DNA from: Otatea glauca
Taxonomy: Eukaryota > Streptophyta > Magnoliopsida > Poales > Poaceae
DNA: 64,000 nt
Direction: 5' to 3'
Assembly (NCBI GenBank): GCA_036346275.1
Contig: CM070721.1
Coordinates: forward strand, 5,716,452-5,780,451
Below the pieces are notes generated by a model. The model was not told the origin of the DNA and made no database searches. It saw nothing but the letters and a program-made list of their open reading frames with translations. Both the position numbers and the translations under genes were made by a program. Position 1 is the stretch's first letter, and each line of letters starts with the position of its first letter. This document shows, piece by piece, positions 1 to 12,900 of the stretch.

Positions 1-2507
1 ATAATCACCAGTTGGCTAAACCTGGGGAAAGACACATGTTGAGATCGGCAAAGTCACTTGCTGTTGGAAAATCAGGTGCTATAGATCCAGCAGCATCTGC
101 TGAATCACATCCAATAAATGGTTTCTCTGATATGACTGAAGGTGATATTGCTGAGCCTCCAGGGTATACTACAAGGGATTGCTACAATCAGGTGAACATG
201 CAGGGTATAACAATGATTGAAGCAGGAGACTGCCAGAGTCTTGTAAGCTATTTCAAGCGTAGAACCAACGAGGAAGGCATGTTTTATTGGGACGTCCAAG
301 TTGATCAAGAAGGTCGCATGACTAACTTTTTCTTCAGGGATGGTAAAAGTAGAAATGATTATGACTGTTTTGGAGATGCTGTTATTTTTGACACAACCTA
401 CCGCACAAATAAATATAGCCTGATATGTGCCCCTTTTGTTGGAGTTAACCACCATTGGCAGAATGTTGTTTTTGGCTGTGCCTTCTTGTTAGATGAGTCC
501 ACAGCTTCCTATGTTTGGCTATTTAAATCATTCTTGGAGTCGATGGGTGGCCGATCACCAAGATCAATTTTCACTGATCAGGATGAGGCTACTATGCAAG
601 CAATCGAGCAGGTGTTTCCTAACACACAGCATTGCTTTTCCTACTGGCATATTCTAAAGAATGCACAATCTCATTTAGGCACAGTAAATACTTCTCAAGC
701 GTTTCAAAATTTGTTTATGAAGTGCATGCAAGGATCTGACTCAGAAATGGAGCTTGAGGAATCTTGGGCTGCTATGCTTCATGAATACAAACTACAGGAT
801 AATAACTGGCTTAATGACCTTTATAGGTTCCATCATAGATGGTGCTCAGCATTTAACAAAGATACTTTTGATGGTGGGATCAATTCATCTCAGTGGGGAG
901 AGGTATCAAACAATATCCTCACTGGAATTTCTGATGAATCTACTTCTCTAACACGATTTGCCCTCTTTCTAGAAAAGGTTATCAAGGCTCTACGTAGAAA
1001 TGAATCTGAGGACGACTTTCGCTGTAGCCAAACTGCTCCAGTTCGCGCAATTAAGCATAGTACAGTTCTGAAGCAGGCTGCAGAATCCTATACACACAGG
1101 ATCTATAAATTATTTGAGGCAGAGTTTCTGGATGGATGTGGAGCAACTTCATGCCATGAAAGTTCTTGTGGTGGAAATTTATTGAGGTTTGAAATAACGA
1201 TGCAGGGGAGGGGTTCAAAAGTGTGGACTGTTCTTCTTGATACCTCTACGATGGAAATCTCTTGTGGTTGCAGAAAGTTTGAACGGACGGGTCTTCTTTG
1301 TTCCCATTCTCTGAAAGCCTTCAGCCTGCAGAATGTTGACACAATTCCTGAAAAGTACACTCTGAAACGCTGGACAAAAGATGCCAGGAGAAGCATGTAT
1401 AAGTTTAGTCAAGAAGATACAACACAACATGAATGTACCGAGGCTGAACTTGTGTATCGCAACCGGGCAATGCAGTACGCATATAACCTCATAACGAAGA
1501 GCCAGGAACTTGAAGAATCAAGAAAAGTATTCTGGGACTCCCTTGAAACAGGAGAAAAGGCACTGGAAGTGTTCTTCGAAATGAGAAGTTTGCGCACTCA
1601 AGCTGCAAAAGATTCCAGTAAAAGGGAGAAAAAGAAGAAAAGATCATCTAAAGGGCCAAGCTCCAGTAAGTAGCAACCTTAAGTTCATTCATGCTTATAA
1701 AACACCATTTTGTTTAAAATTATACTCTGCTGTGCAGAAAAGGCAAAACAAGCACTGGCATCTTCCTCAGCTGTTCCCGAACTACTTGACCAAACTAACG
1801 ACCATCAGCTTCAATCTGCACAAGATGCACAGGCCAATGCAACAATTGGAAGACCATTTTACTATCAGGTACACAGAAATATGTACTGGGAGTTTTTCTT
1901 TCCTTCTGGCATTTAACCGATCTTATACCAGCATGCTTTGTTTTTTGCAGGGTTTTCCAACTACCCCTATGCAACCAAACCAGATCTACATGCATCCGAA
2001 TTTGCACATGATGTCTCTTTGTGCACCACAGGTATTCTGGTTGGCAGATAGGCCTGAACAAAATGTCTTTCATCCGTTATTCAAGTCCTGCATCAGTAAT
2101 ATTACTTCACAAATGGAAAAAAAAAATAAAGCAAATAAATTTTAACAATGTTGCTAAACAGAACTTCAAAGACCCTGTTGACTAAAGTGTGCAAACCTTT
2201 ACCCCAGCTATCATACTATTTGTATTTTCTGCTATTAGACTCAGTAACAATTATACCTTCTCTTAGTTCTATACTGACTCGAATAGTTCCAAGAAGATAA
2301 TGAATTCCTAACGCATGCAAAACATGAACTCGGTAGATGGGTTTAGGATTTCACTATCATCGTGGAAATAGGGGCAATAAAAAGGTTATTGACTTCTTGT
2401 GCTCTGTGAACTTATTTGCCCTTTTATTTACTTATGCCCAACAGGATTTCTCAGCATATTCCACAATGCGTCCCAATTCGAATTTTGGTGGTGCAAAGAA
2501 CATCTAA
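1..2507 (+). CDS. FAR1-RELATED SEQUENCE (FRS) protein, 3' part
   Basis: Transposase-derived transcription factor of the FHY3/FAR1 family, expected in the nucleus; the 5' part lies outside the window. The frame is open from base 3 and begins with residues typical of the end of the FAR1 zinc-binding domain (NHQLAKPGERHMLRS). Coding exons: 1-1665, 1738-1868, 1951-2031, 2445-2507 (TAA), all GT..AG with matching phases. The first exon carries the MULE transposase-like domain at about 381-659 (FDTTY, then FTDQDEA, then CFSYWH) and a SWIM zinc finger at about 1250-1320 (CGC followed by CSH). A Lys/Ser-rich stretch, KREKKKKRSSKG, precedes the first donor. Reading through that donor gives an apparent stop at 1671-1673, but the spliced frame goes on for 63 residues. 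It lies tail to tail with the CLF-type gene. The family is certain; the paralogue is not. Confidence 0.93.
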
Positions 2508-3975
2508 AGGGTACTAAGGTATATAATTTCCTAGTAAATTTTGTTTTCCAAGGAACCATATGAAACTACCTTCATTAGCATATTGCTTTAGCTGCCACTG
2601 TTGGCAAGAGGGTGCTACTTTGTGCAGCACTAGGATGGTAGGGCCAGACATATATCTCCCTTGCATTTTCTCAAATATGCTGAGCATCATAACTTGATAC
2701 GAGTTTATGCTAAGTTTTTGTAACTCCTAACATGCAGAATATGCTTGATGTCTTTGGAAAATCTTGCTTGGAGATGGCTGCTGCCAGCGTGAATTTTGTC
2801 AGCCATTACAGGGGCCTCATAGTGCTTTGCATGTTGGTTCCTGACTTGGTGCTCTCGAGGGAAGTAGCTATTCGGGCCCTTTCTCCGTTTCTGTTATATT
2901 GAAGAGAAATTCTAGGATTATGTATCACATTGCTGTGCGATATCTCCTGCATATCTTGTTATTAATCTCAAGTAGGCAACTGTAGGCATGTGAGTTGTAA
3001 CTACAAGAGTAGCCATTTGCTGTTGACAGGATCGGAATCCAGTTGCAAGCTATCCATGCAGGGAGGAGCGTATTCCCTTGCCGAGAACTTGTTTTCTGAG
3101 TTCAAGCATAACCAGTTAGCGCCCTGCTCGCCTCTTGAAGTGTGGTGTAATTGTCAAGAGCGGAGTACTTCATTTCTTGCGTGGGTTAAGCAGCAAAAAT
3201 GGAAGAAACCAGCCTGTTGATTGTTGACCCAACATCCATCCGGTTCCGGCGAGTTCATCAACGCTGCATGGGAATCCATCGCTCCAAACTGACCTTGATT
3301 TCTGGTGTTTTGAACACGTCGGATCTAATTTAGCGTATCTGTGTATGTAATCTGACCCCTGATTGAGATGACAACCGAGGCTTATCCTTTAAACATGGCG
3401 CTGCTATATTTGATTGGCGCATGCATATTGGGTTTTAACCAGCCTTGTATTCACGACTTCTATGTTATATCTTCTGTTTTCCCTTGCTTCGTAGCCGTCT
3501 TTCCCTTGCGCGTCATGTTCTACGCTTCCCCTGATGCCCTGGGCGACACGTGTGCTACGATGGGCGGGACAAAGGGCCACGATCTCGCGAGTGGAGCTAA
3601 CTCAAACCTGTCCTTTGTTCGGATTGCAAGGTTGCAACTTGGAGCTTGAGAATTCTCCAGACTCCCGACTAGTTGCCAATTTTTTTTTTATCCTTAGGAA
3701 TAGCCCCTTTGCCATCCTACAGCCAGTGTCTTCGATCAGGCCGTCTGATAACAGAAAAATACCATAACAATCTCGAAAAGAACAAAAGGTAGCACACACC
3801 ACTGAACTCAGGCACAGCTGCGCTGGGGTAATCATATTGATTCAGATAACTATTCAAGTTGCATTGACAATGAGTTCTGATACAACAGGGGTTAAAATCA
3901 GGGGCCAAGGAATGGCAGTAATTCAGGTCCTAATGACTGTCGAACTTTGGTCCCTCAACAAAAGAAGTTGATGCT
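2508..3975. other. Convergent intergenic region / 3' UTRs
   Basis: Space between the stop of the FRS gene (+) and the stop of the CLF-type gene (-). It should hold both 3' UTRs. The short frames here have no family features. I see no transposon boundary. Confidence 0.6.
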
Positions 3976-6900
3976 TCAGTGGGCAAGCTTCTTTGCTCGC
4001 CCACTGGAAGGTTGCGCGTCGTCTTTCGCTCCAGAAGCCTCGGGCTTCCGAGCCCACACCGGGGCTCGGTCAGGCTCGTAGCGGTAATCATAAAACAGCT
4101 CCTCGCCTGCGCTGATCCGTTCTTTGGCAAATATGCCTACCCTATGATCACCTGCTACCATGATAACCTTGGCATAGCAATTTGGATCAGGGGAATGGTT
4201 GGCAAACTTCAGCTTGTCACCCATTCTGTAGGCATCAAGAACAAACTGCATTCAAGAGAGTAGCGTAAGCACGTGATACAGTGATACTGGACTAAAACGG
4301 CAGACCAGATATAAAATGAAGGATGTTTAACAGAGTTTCGCAGGAGAATAACCCAGTTCATGCAAAAGCACGTGACCAGGCTGGTCAAATCTAGCAATTA
4401 GTTGAGCGTGTCACTGGTACTTCTGCACACCTACCTCATTATTCAAGTTGAAAAGGAACGACGAATTCTCACGATCATATATTTTTCCGCGCTTGTCTGC
4501 TTCCTTATGGGAGATAAGCTCCCCAGTGTACTCGCCAAGATATTCATGCTTGCCAACACTATTCTGAAGATTGAGGAAAAGACAAATATGATGAGATGTA
4601 GGGACCAGAAGAGAGATAGAGAGGATCAAAGGAGCAATTTTACCTTGAGGAATGCTCCCCAGCCAGAAATATCAGATCTCCCAAGTAAGACCTGAAAAGA
4701 AGACATTACTAAGTCAACACCATTGATAAAACATTTTGTTCAAAAAGGGAAAGGTAAACTCTAATGGAAATGCCTTCAGCTTCACAATGCAAGTCTATTT
4801 TATTGGAATGCATTTTTTTTTCTGCTTTACACTTCATAATCTCTTCCAATTAATGGGAAGATCGTTGTCTCAGTATCTATCAATCCCAATTTTACAAGGG
4901 GTGGCATGGTCTAACTTCCTGATTCCTTGATTTTTTTTTCCAGGGGCACACAAGGCTTGCTGAACTTAACATAATGCTATCATGCTACGGTATGAAAAAG
5001 AGCCCAGTGTACATCCAGTTTTCTAGTTGAGTTTAGTACAGTTAATTGCTTTTATATCCTAATTGGATGGGGACTAACCATAAACAAGAAAAACCATAGC
5101 TATTAAGGAACCAGTTCCTAAACTGTTTTAATTTTCATCTGAAATCATTGCTACACCAATAAGAATTAAGAATTAGCAAATTTAGCTTTAAAAGATTTAG
5201 ATGCTTGCACTTATATCATGTGTAAATCAGACCTAGGCTGTACCAGACGAAGGCCAAATAAAATAACCCAAAAGTACAACTTAGGAAACAAGTGGACATC
5301 AGTCTCTCCTCACAAGAGAACCCATGGTTCTTTTTTCCTTTGGTAAACAACAGAAAGGCTAAAGAAATCAAGCATTGACTATTCGACTCAATGAGATTAC
5401 AACCAACATGGCAATGATAAATTCAAGCATAATATATGTACCCTTTGTTGTTGTTTAAGAAGCAATTTCATGTTCCGGCATTCATAATTATCACCTCTTT
5501 GGTTGGGGACTCCCAATGTACCATCACCACACCTGTATGTTATAAAATAAAAATGGAAAGGAGCGGTTCAATGTATAGATGATTTATTCTAGCAATAATA
5601 TGGATAGAGAAGTGTTTAAAATTTGAACAGCTAGCAAACCACTTCCACAAGGTTCTAACGGAGTACCTTTTTATGCATGCATGGAGTGAAAAAGGATCAT
5701 AATTGGGTATTGGCATTGGTCAGATAATACAATGATTCTTTGGTTTTAACATAAGTATATATAATGCCAAAAAACTTCCCTTTTGATTATTTATCAATGC
5801 ATAACAAATTCAAATTAAACTTCAAAAGATTTCCTATCATTGGTACAAGCTTCTATGATGCAACTTTTGGTAAATACTCGTGTACAAATCAGGTATTGTT
5901 CCGATGAATTTAGATGAAGTATACCATTTTATGATTTTTGAGTGGAGAGTTGAATAAATTAGATTTGAGTCAAGATTTTAACAAAGTGAATAGTCAATTG
6001 GAAAACCAAATCTATTTTCAGCCCCTTTGAATAATCACACAATATCATTCAATCAAGTATATCAGCAAAAGGTAAGATAAAATCATATCCAATTACAATG
6101 CTTGATGACTGTGGGGTTTTCGTGTAACTGATGACTGAACTATTGATTATGATTATCTTAAACTCAGTACCATTGTTAGAATTTAAGCTGTAGAACTCAA
6201 TATCTTGAAATACTATGATATAAACAAACAAGATTCTTCCTGCACTTCTAGGAATAGATCCAACATCCATCAAAGTTCATCATGAATAAATGAGAAAATC
6301 ATGTAGCTCAAATACATACTTGCAACCAGCAGCTTTACTTCGGTTGCACATGATTTCAAATTCACTACCTAGTCTCCAAACCTCAGATGGTAAAATATAA
6401 GCAACGTCAAAAATTTCAAGGTACAGGTGGTAATTTACTAATTGTTAGCTTTTAAGGTAAAGGTGGTGGGATTGGAGAAGTGCCAAGAACGAAAAGCACA
6501 GGTATCAGGGGTGCAATTTTCTCTAAAAATATGCATAGTTGTAAATTAACTAGCAAATCCTCCAAGGATTCCACAGTTCTTCAAATACATACCCTACCCA
6601 GCAGTTTCTGCACACATCAGGATCGCACTCCCTGTCAGCAGCAAAGCATGGACATTGGCGGCTGCGACACTGACTCTTTGCACAATGGCAACCTCGAAAA
6701 CGATTCTTGCACATTTTAGGACACCTGGAATGCAGAAGGAACAGGCTTTGACACAAGTAACTAACCACTAAATTATGACAGCAGGATGAGTGTAACACAT
6801 TATTTGCATGCTAGTATCTCTGTGTGCATGTGTTTGTATAGTTTATTCTAGTCAATACTAAAAATTTCTCTTAAGTAATAACCAACAAATATGCATCACC

Positions 6901-9900
6901 AAAAAGTAGCTATCCTATTTGATTATCCAATGAGAGTTGTTCACCATTTGTTCCCTTTCGTACTATGCAGCTTTGCAATATCTTTTTTAAATTCAGTAAC
7001 TTAAATCTTTTCTGTAATGAATAAAAGAATAGTACGAAAAACAGAACCTCAAATCTATAAAAACATGGAATTATTTTACTAAACAATGTCATAGCATATG
7101 AAACCAGAGTATATTACAGGACAACCCTTTTCAGTTTTCACTCTGTCTGCAATAAGACTAACCAAGCAAAATCCAAACAAAGGATTGAGTATCTAGCGAG
7201 TGGAAAAAATATATCTGGCACCAACAAAAGTAGATTAAAGCATAAAAGAGATTGGTGCATAGTCAATAACTAAAAGAAGTCCATAGCAAACATACAATAA
7301 ATATACTTCGCATGCATTGAAACTTGTGCATAATAATGCAAATTGCTGCAAAGAAAACAACTCACCCACAGTATTTCTCACAGCATGTTCCATTTGTGAG
7401 ACATGGGCACTGCTTCCCACAAGCAGACTGACAACCACAAGGATTGTACTGCCGACAAGGCTGGTCCTTCCTTTCTGTAATCCTTTTCCTTATAAAATGG
7501 TAGCCTGCGGATTTCCAGGTGTACTTCAAACGTCGGACTCTTCCTCGCCTTCTGATGTACCTTGATCTCGTACGCAACTCATTACCCTGGGAGGTCAACA
7601 TCAGGTCAAACATCAAAAATATTAAAATAAGATACCGATTGCAGGAAAAATACTAATAAATGGAGGCTACAGAGAATCCAACCTTTATATATCCTTTAAC
7701 AAGAGAATCAACGCCACTAAGGGATCCAGATGCACTACTGTTTTCAATATAATTCATATATTGAAAAACATCTCTGCATGTTTTCATTCCACCAAGAAGG
7801 TTCCGAGCAATTAAACAACTGCATGAAAGAAAATCATGGGCTCAGCGTAACTATTGAAATTGGAGGAAAGCAAGGTAAATTTCCTCTTATAATTACAATA
7901 AAGAAGATCCCCAATATGCTTAAAACACAACCCAAGGGGAAGGGGGCTATGAGCTTAAAGGCGTTTGGTGATGAAGTCATCAAAATTCATTGTACATCGT
8001 CTAAAAGAATCTTTACATGGAACACCATTCTCCAATACAGCTATGTGCTAAATGACATACAATTATTCCCATTCCGCATTCAGATACTCTGTTAATGACC
8101 CATCATCAATATACCTCCATGTTTGAGAGAAGATAAGATGAGTCTATAAAGGGTGTGTCTGAAAAACTCAGTAACATAATATAATACAGTTTCGGGCATA
8201 TCTAACAATGATGCACCTGCTTTTGCTAGAAAATCAGTAATTTGTTGCAACATGTCAAGTGCCATGATGAATTAGATATATAGATTTCTAGGCATGTATT
8301 ACAATATTTTTCTTACAACTGTTGCAGTGCCCTATTACAATATTGCACTTTAAATATGATATTGCAATGCTGTACTTTAATATTTTTGCAAACTACTACT
8401 TTTTACGAGTAGTAAAACTTAACTTTTCAATCCGAAAATTCCAGATCAAAATCCCATCATGAAAATACCGCCTAAAAGGTAATGAAATCATTTGATATAA
8501 AGTTAGTCATTAGAAGGGACCAACCTGTTCCTTCCAAAAATCTCTAAACCTTTCACTAAAAGCCCTTGCTCAATCACCTTCCAAGATCTACCATTATCTT
8601 CTTGCTTGCATATATTCTCATCAACAAACTCCTCTTTCCTTGAACTACCATAACCATCTGTTGCTGAATGTTCGTTATTTGTTTCCTCCATTGAATCGTT
8701 CAGAGATTCCACAAAAGCAGAGTTACTCTCCATTTGAAATGCACCCTTCTTTCTAGAACTTCTTGTGCTTGGAACATTGTATTGTGAGGATGCAATTGAA
8801 TCCTTATTTCTGTTCCGTGTATCAGATCTAAGCTTCATATCCCTTGGCCAAAGGAATCCACTTACAATAGAATTAGAGTCCGATGGCACCGTTTCCCTTT
8901 GTCCTTTTTTCACACTCATAAGAATTCGCTCAGCAATTCTTTTATTAGTACTTTTCTTGATTCCACCTTTTGGTCCAATTTTAACTTTTGAAGAAGGAGA
9001 GTGTTGCGGAGATTTACTGCTTATTGGGTGTACTTCTGACTCACTGCTTTCTGAGGCAACCCTTGCAGTTGAAGAGCTTTCACTTTGTTGAGATCTGGTT
9101 TTCCTTCCACTAGAACCATGCTTTTTCATAGTTGAGCCTAGCTGGTTCCTTGCATTGTCCAATGAGCGAGTTGGCTCCTCAACATCAAGAAGAATGTCAG
9201 AATCAATTGCAGTAACAGAATCTGGTTTAGAGGCCTGGCAAAATATGGTTTGCAAAACAAATATCAACGCAACGTCATGTGCTTATGTTTCAGAAGTTTA
9301 AATCATGCCGCTTTCCAGAAGTCATGCAGCATAAAATACAAACCAGTTTATAACAATGAATACCACATGGTATACCATCATCCATGCTGCTCCAAGGTGG
9401 TTGCTTTTCTGCCTGTACCAAGAAGATACAATTTAGAACATGCAGTTTGGGAAATAACTCATTCAACTTGAAAACTTACAGGAAATACTAAATCTTGAGA
9501 ACACCCGTGTACTTTGCAGTCAAAAACCTGCCAATGTCAAAATGAGCAGAACGTTCATCAGCAAACCAGAGGTATTAAAACAAACATATGACAGTTTACA
9601 GATGAACATACCAGACATCGTCGACAAAAGAGATTGTCAAAGGAATCCAATGCTGCATCTAAATCTTTATCACCATACACATCTTCTACTTTGACATTAA
9701 TTTCAGATGCTTTGTAAAAAGAATCCACAGTTTTCTTGCCATGTAGTATCTCATATCTGGCCTATAAAATAGGCCGATGTGTCTTAATTGTCAAAAGTGA
9801 AAGATGAATTGGAAAAGGAAAGCCCCGAATGGGCCAAATGCTCATGTGAGATTAACTGAATGCCACATGAACAGAAAACTAACCTTTATATCATCACAAG

Positions 9901-12900
9901 CCCTCTCAAGACAACGAGCTAGTGTTTCCAGCACTGCGTCAGACATGCCACATTCTTGAATGGTCATCCTGAAAGAGTAGCAGCCGAGCACAATTCATTA
10001 GATAAAAATCACCCATCAAGTGGGAAAAGAGCACATAGAAGAAGCCAAAATCTAAACTCATCCACAAATGAAACAACCCAAAGAATCAATTAAGCCAGTA
10101 AAACCATTAAGAAACTAATCAATAAGATAGTTGGTAATTTAGCTTAATAATTAATGCCATGCATAGGTAAACCATAATGCAAGAATAGCAAAAAGTTCAA
10201 TCTTCAAGAATTGCCGTCAGACCCACAGGCGAAGGTATCGCTCATCAAGATATCTGATCCGTCAGGGGCCAAATCGGCACCTCTCGCTAGACTCGGATTT
10301 CATCATCCGGCAATTTTATACAAACCTAGTAGGATTGCGGGTATCTGTAGCCAAACGCGCATAGTAACAAAATATCCCATAGTAACTTAGTAAAAAGGGT
10401 CAGGGATAAAAAGGTAAAGAAACCACTGTGACTTAGAATAAGACCAAGCCACAGAGCATAGCCAGATTCATTCCCCATTTCCACCCACACTCCAAACCGA
10501 GCAAGGAACCAGGAGTCACAGAGCAAAGACCAAGGCTAGGAAGGGGAGGCTGTGGAGAGGGAGCCGAGGGTGAGGAGGATCAAGAACAAGGAGATCAAGG
10601 TCTCGGTCCCCTCCATCAGTCCCTCAACCTCATCACCACTAGTTCCTACATTTCCATCAAAATCCCTCTTCGAAACCTCTTCCAACTTCAAGGTTTGTCA
10701 ATAGCTCATACCCATACTATAGAATGATCATGGCTAAGGAGTAGGGTAGCGAATCGACGCAGTAGGGATTAGTTGGGTCTCAGAAGGATGACCTTAGCGG
10801 GGGTTGCATTCGTGCATGCCCAACAATCTTTCTTGTGCTCCCCGGCGCACGAAAGGTCGTGGTTGTCGTCGTGATGCCTCCAAAACCCAAGCAAGACGAC
10901 CCTAAATCATCATCAACCCATGCAATCATTCCAAATCAAAGAAAATCCTAGTCAAAACAACTAAATCCGACTCATGACAGTAGAGGGAAAAGAAGAAAAA
11001 TGGGGGATTAGAAGGATGAGACCGGCGGCCATGGATGGAGGTCGGGGCCGAGCAGGAGCTGTAGGGCCCGAGGCCGGTAGGGGAGGAGTGAGACCTGCGG
11101 GCAGCGGGCGGGGCCGCAGGTCAGCCGTGCCAGGGAAGAGCCGGGCTGGTGAGGTTAGGCCAGGCCGGAGGAAGGAGGCGTGCGTAGGAGAGAAGGGAAC
11201 GGCCGACGGGGTTGGGCGGCCGAAGTGGTTGGGGAAAACTGGCGCAACCCGAGCTGCAAGCCCGCGGGTGGGCGCCAGGAGGCCAGCGCGGTCGGCTCCA
11301 GATCACGGGAGTAGGGAGAGAGAAGATTAGAGGGAAGGAGTAGCTTTGGGGGAAAAAAGAAGAGAGGAGAAGAGGAGGGCCAAGCAGGAGTTCGGCCGCA
11401 GGGAGAAGGAAAGAGGGAGAGAAAAAGAAAAGAAGTGGAGAAGAAAAGAAAAGCGGAAGGAAGAAAAGAGAAAAAGAGAGAAAAGGAAAGGGGAAATAGG
11501 AAGATATTTCGACCGTCGCGAGCAGCATTAAAATTAATTAAACGTTCCTCTTTCAATCAAAAAATTCAAAAAGAGAACAAACAGCCAATATTAATTAAAT
11601 ATAGAGTTATATAAATTTTGCAATTGCCATAATAGCTTAGAATGGGGAATAATATCGCTGTTAAATGGAAATCACAAACAAGGATTTTAATTAGCATCAT
11701 AAAATAAAATTGGTGTTAAATTAAAATGTTGGACGTGAAACCACCTTAAATTAAAATACGCCACATTAAAATGTGATTTACAAATTTTAATCTAAGCGAG
11801 CATCACATCCTTGCTAATTTTAATGCTGAAATGTTGGACGCCATAAAATACGCCATAATTTAATTGCTCCATAAAATTTTAATATTTCATAATTTCAGGA
11901 GTTGAGTTAAAATCCAGCAGGAGGCTACCTGCATCAAGTGTGCGAGGATGATTATATTTACCATATCCAGGCAAAAGCTTTTCTAATTGTGAAATTCTAT
12001 TTAAAATGATTTCAGATATATATATATGTGGTATCATCAATCATGGGAAAAACTATTTTTGAAAATGAAACTCTAAATCAGATGCGGTTGGAAGAAAAAA
12101 AATGGTATGTTGATGAAATGCTAAAACAATGTTTGGAATTGTTGATATGTGAAAAGGGCAGTGGCGTACTTCTATGTATGGTGGGTAGAGAGCGCCGATG
12201 AGAAGAAAAATAGACGACGGGGTCCTCAACATAGGTTATGATATAAGGACGAACAACTAACACTCGAGTAATAAGCCGTATTACAGTACCAACCATAGTG
12301 TGTGAAATCGGTTAGAAAAGGTTGTCCTAGGAAAGTATTATGATCTCCACATTGGGGGATAGGTAGATAACTAGAAGTGTGAAGCTATGTGTCGGCGTTT
12401 CGAGCACCGGCAAGTAAATTTGTAAGTCTAAGGGGCCGCGCGTTCCACTCCCTGAATGGTTAGACTCGGAAGTCCAAGATGTATACTGGTTCGGGCCGAA
12501 AGTCCCTACTCCAGTTCGTGTGGTGGCGTTGTATTTTCTTTAGTACAGATGGCTGCACAAAGTTTACAAGCGAGAATGCTAATGGCTTAGCGAGATGAGT
12601 TCGATTGCGATCCTCCCCTCCTACGGGGTTCCCGCCTCCTTTATACGAAAGGAAGGCGGGTTACATCGAGAATTGGGAGAGGGCGAGATGACCTACACTA
12701 GAGCTTGGTCGCCGTTGTCTTGACCGATCATCGCCCGATCTTGCCCATGCTGGGTCGGTAGCTTAGTCGGTCGAGGCGGTTAGGTATTTCCGGAAGCGGC
12801 GTACGCCTCTGCGAACCTTACGAGTGTTGGCGTTGCTGCGCATGACGTGGGAGTTGCCTCGGGAGAGCGTGTCTTCGTCTTGTATGTGGCCGTGATGGAT

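Noticed and set aside
1710..2145. Two overlapping frames after the first FRS exon, taken as separate genes
   Set aside because: Splice phase shows that only the EKAKQALASSS frame is used, as an FRS exon ending at 1868; the other frame is a shadow.
11121..11556. Phe/Pro/Ser-rich frames on the - strand
   Set aside because: Translation of the purine/pyrimidine tract; low complexity.
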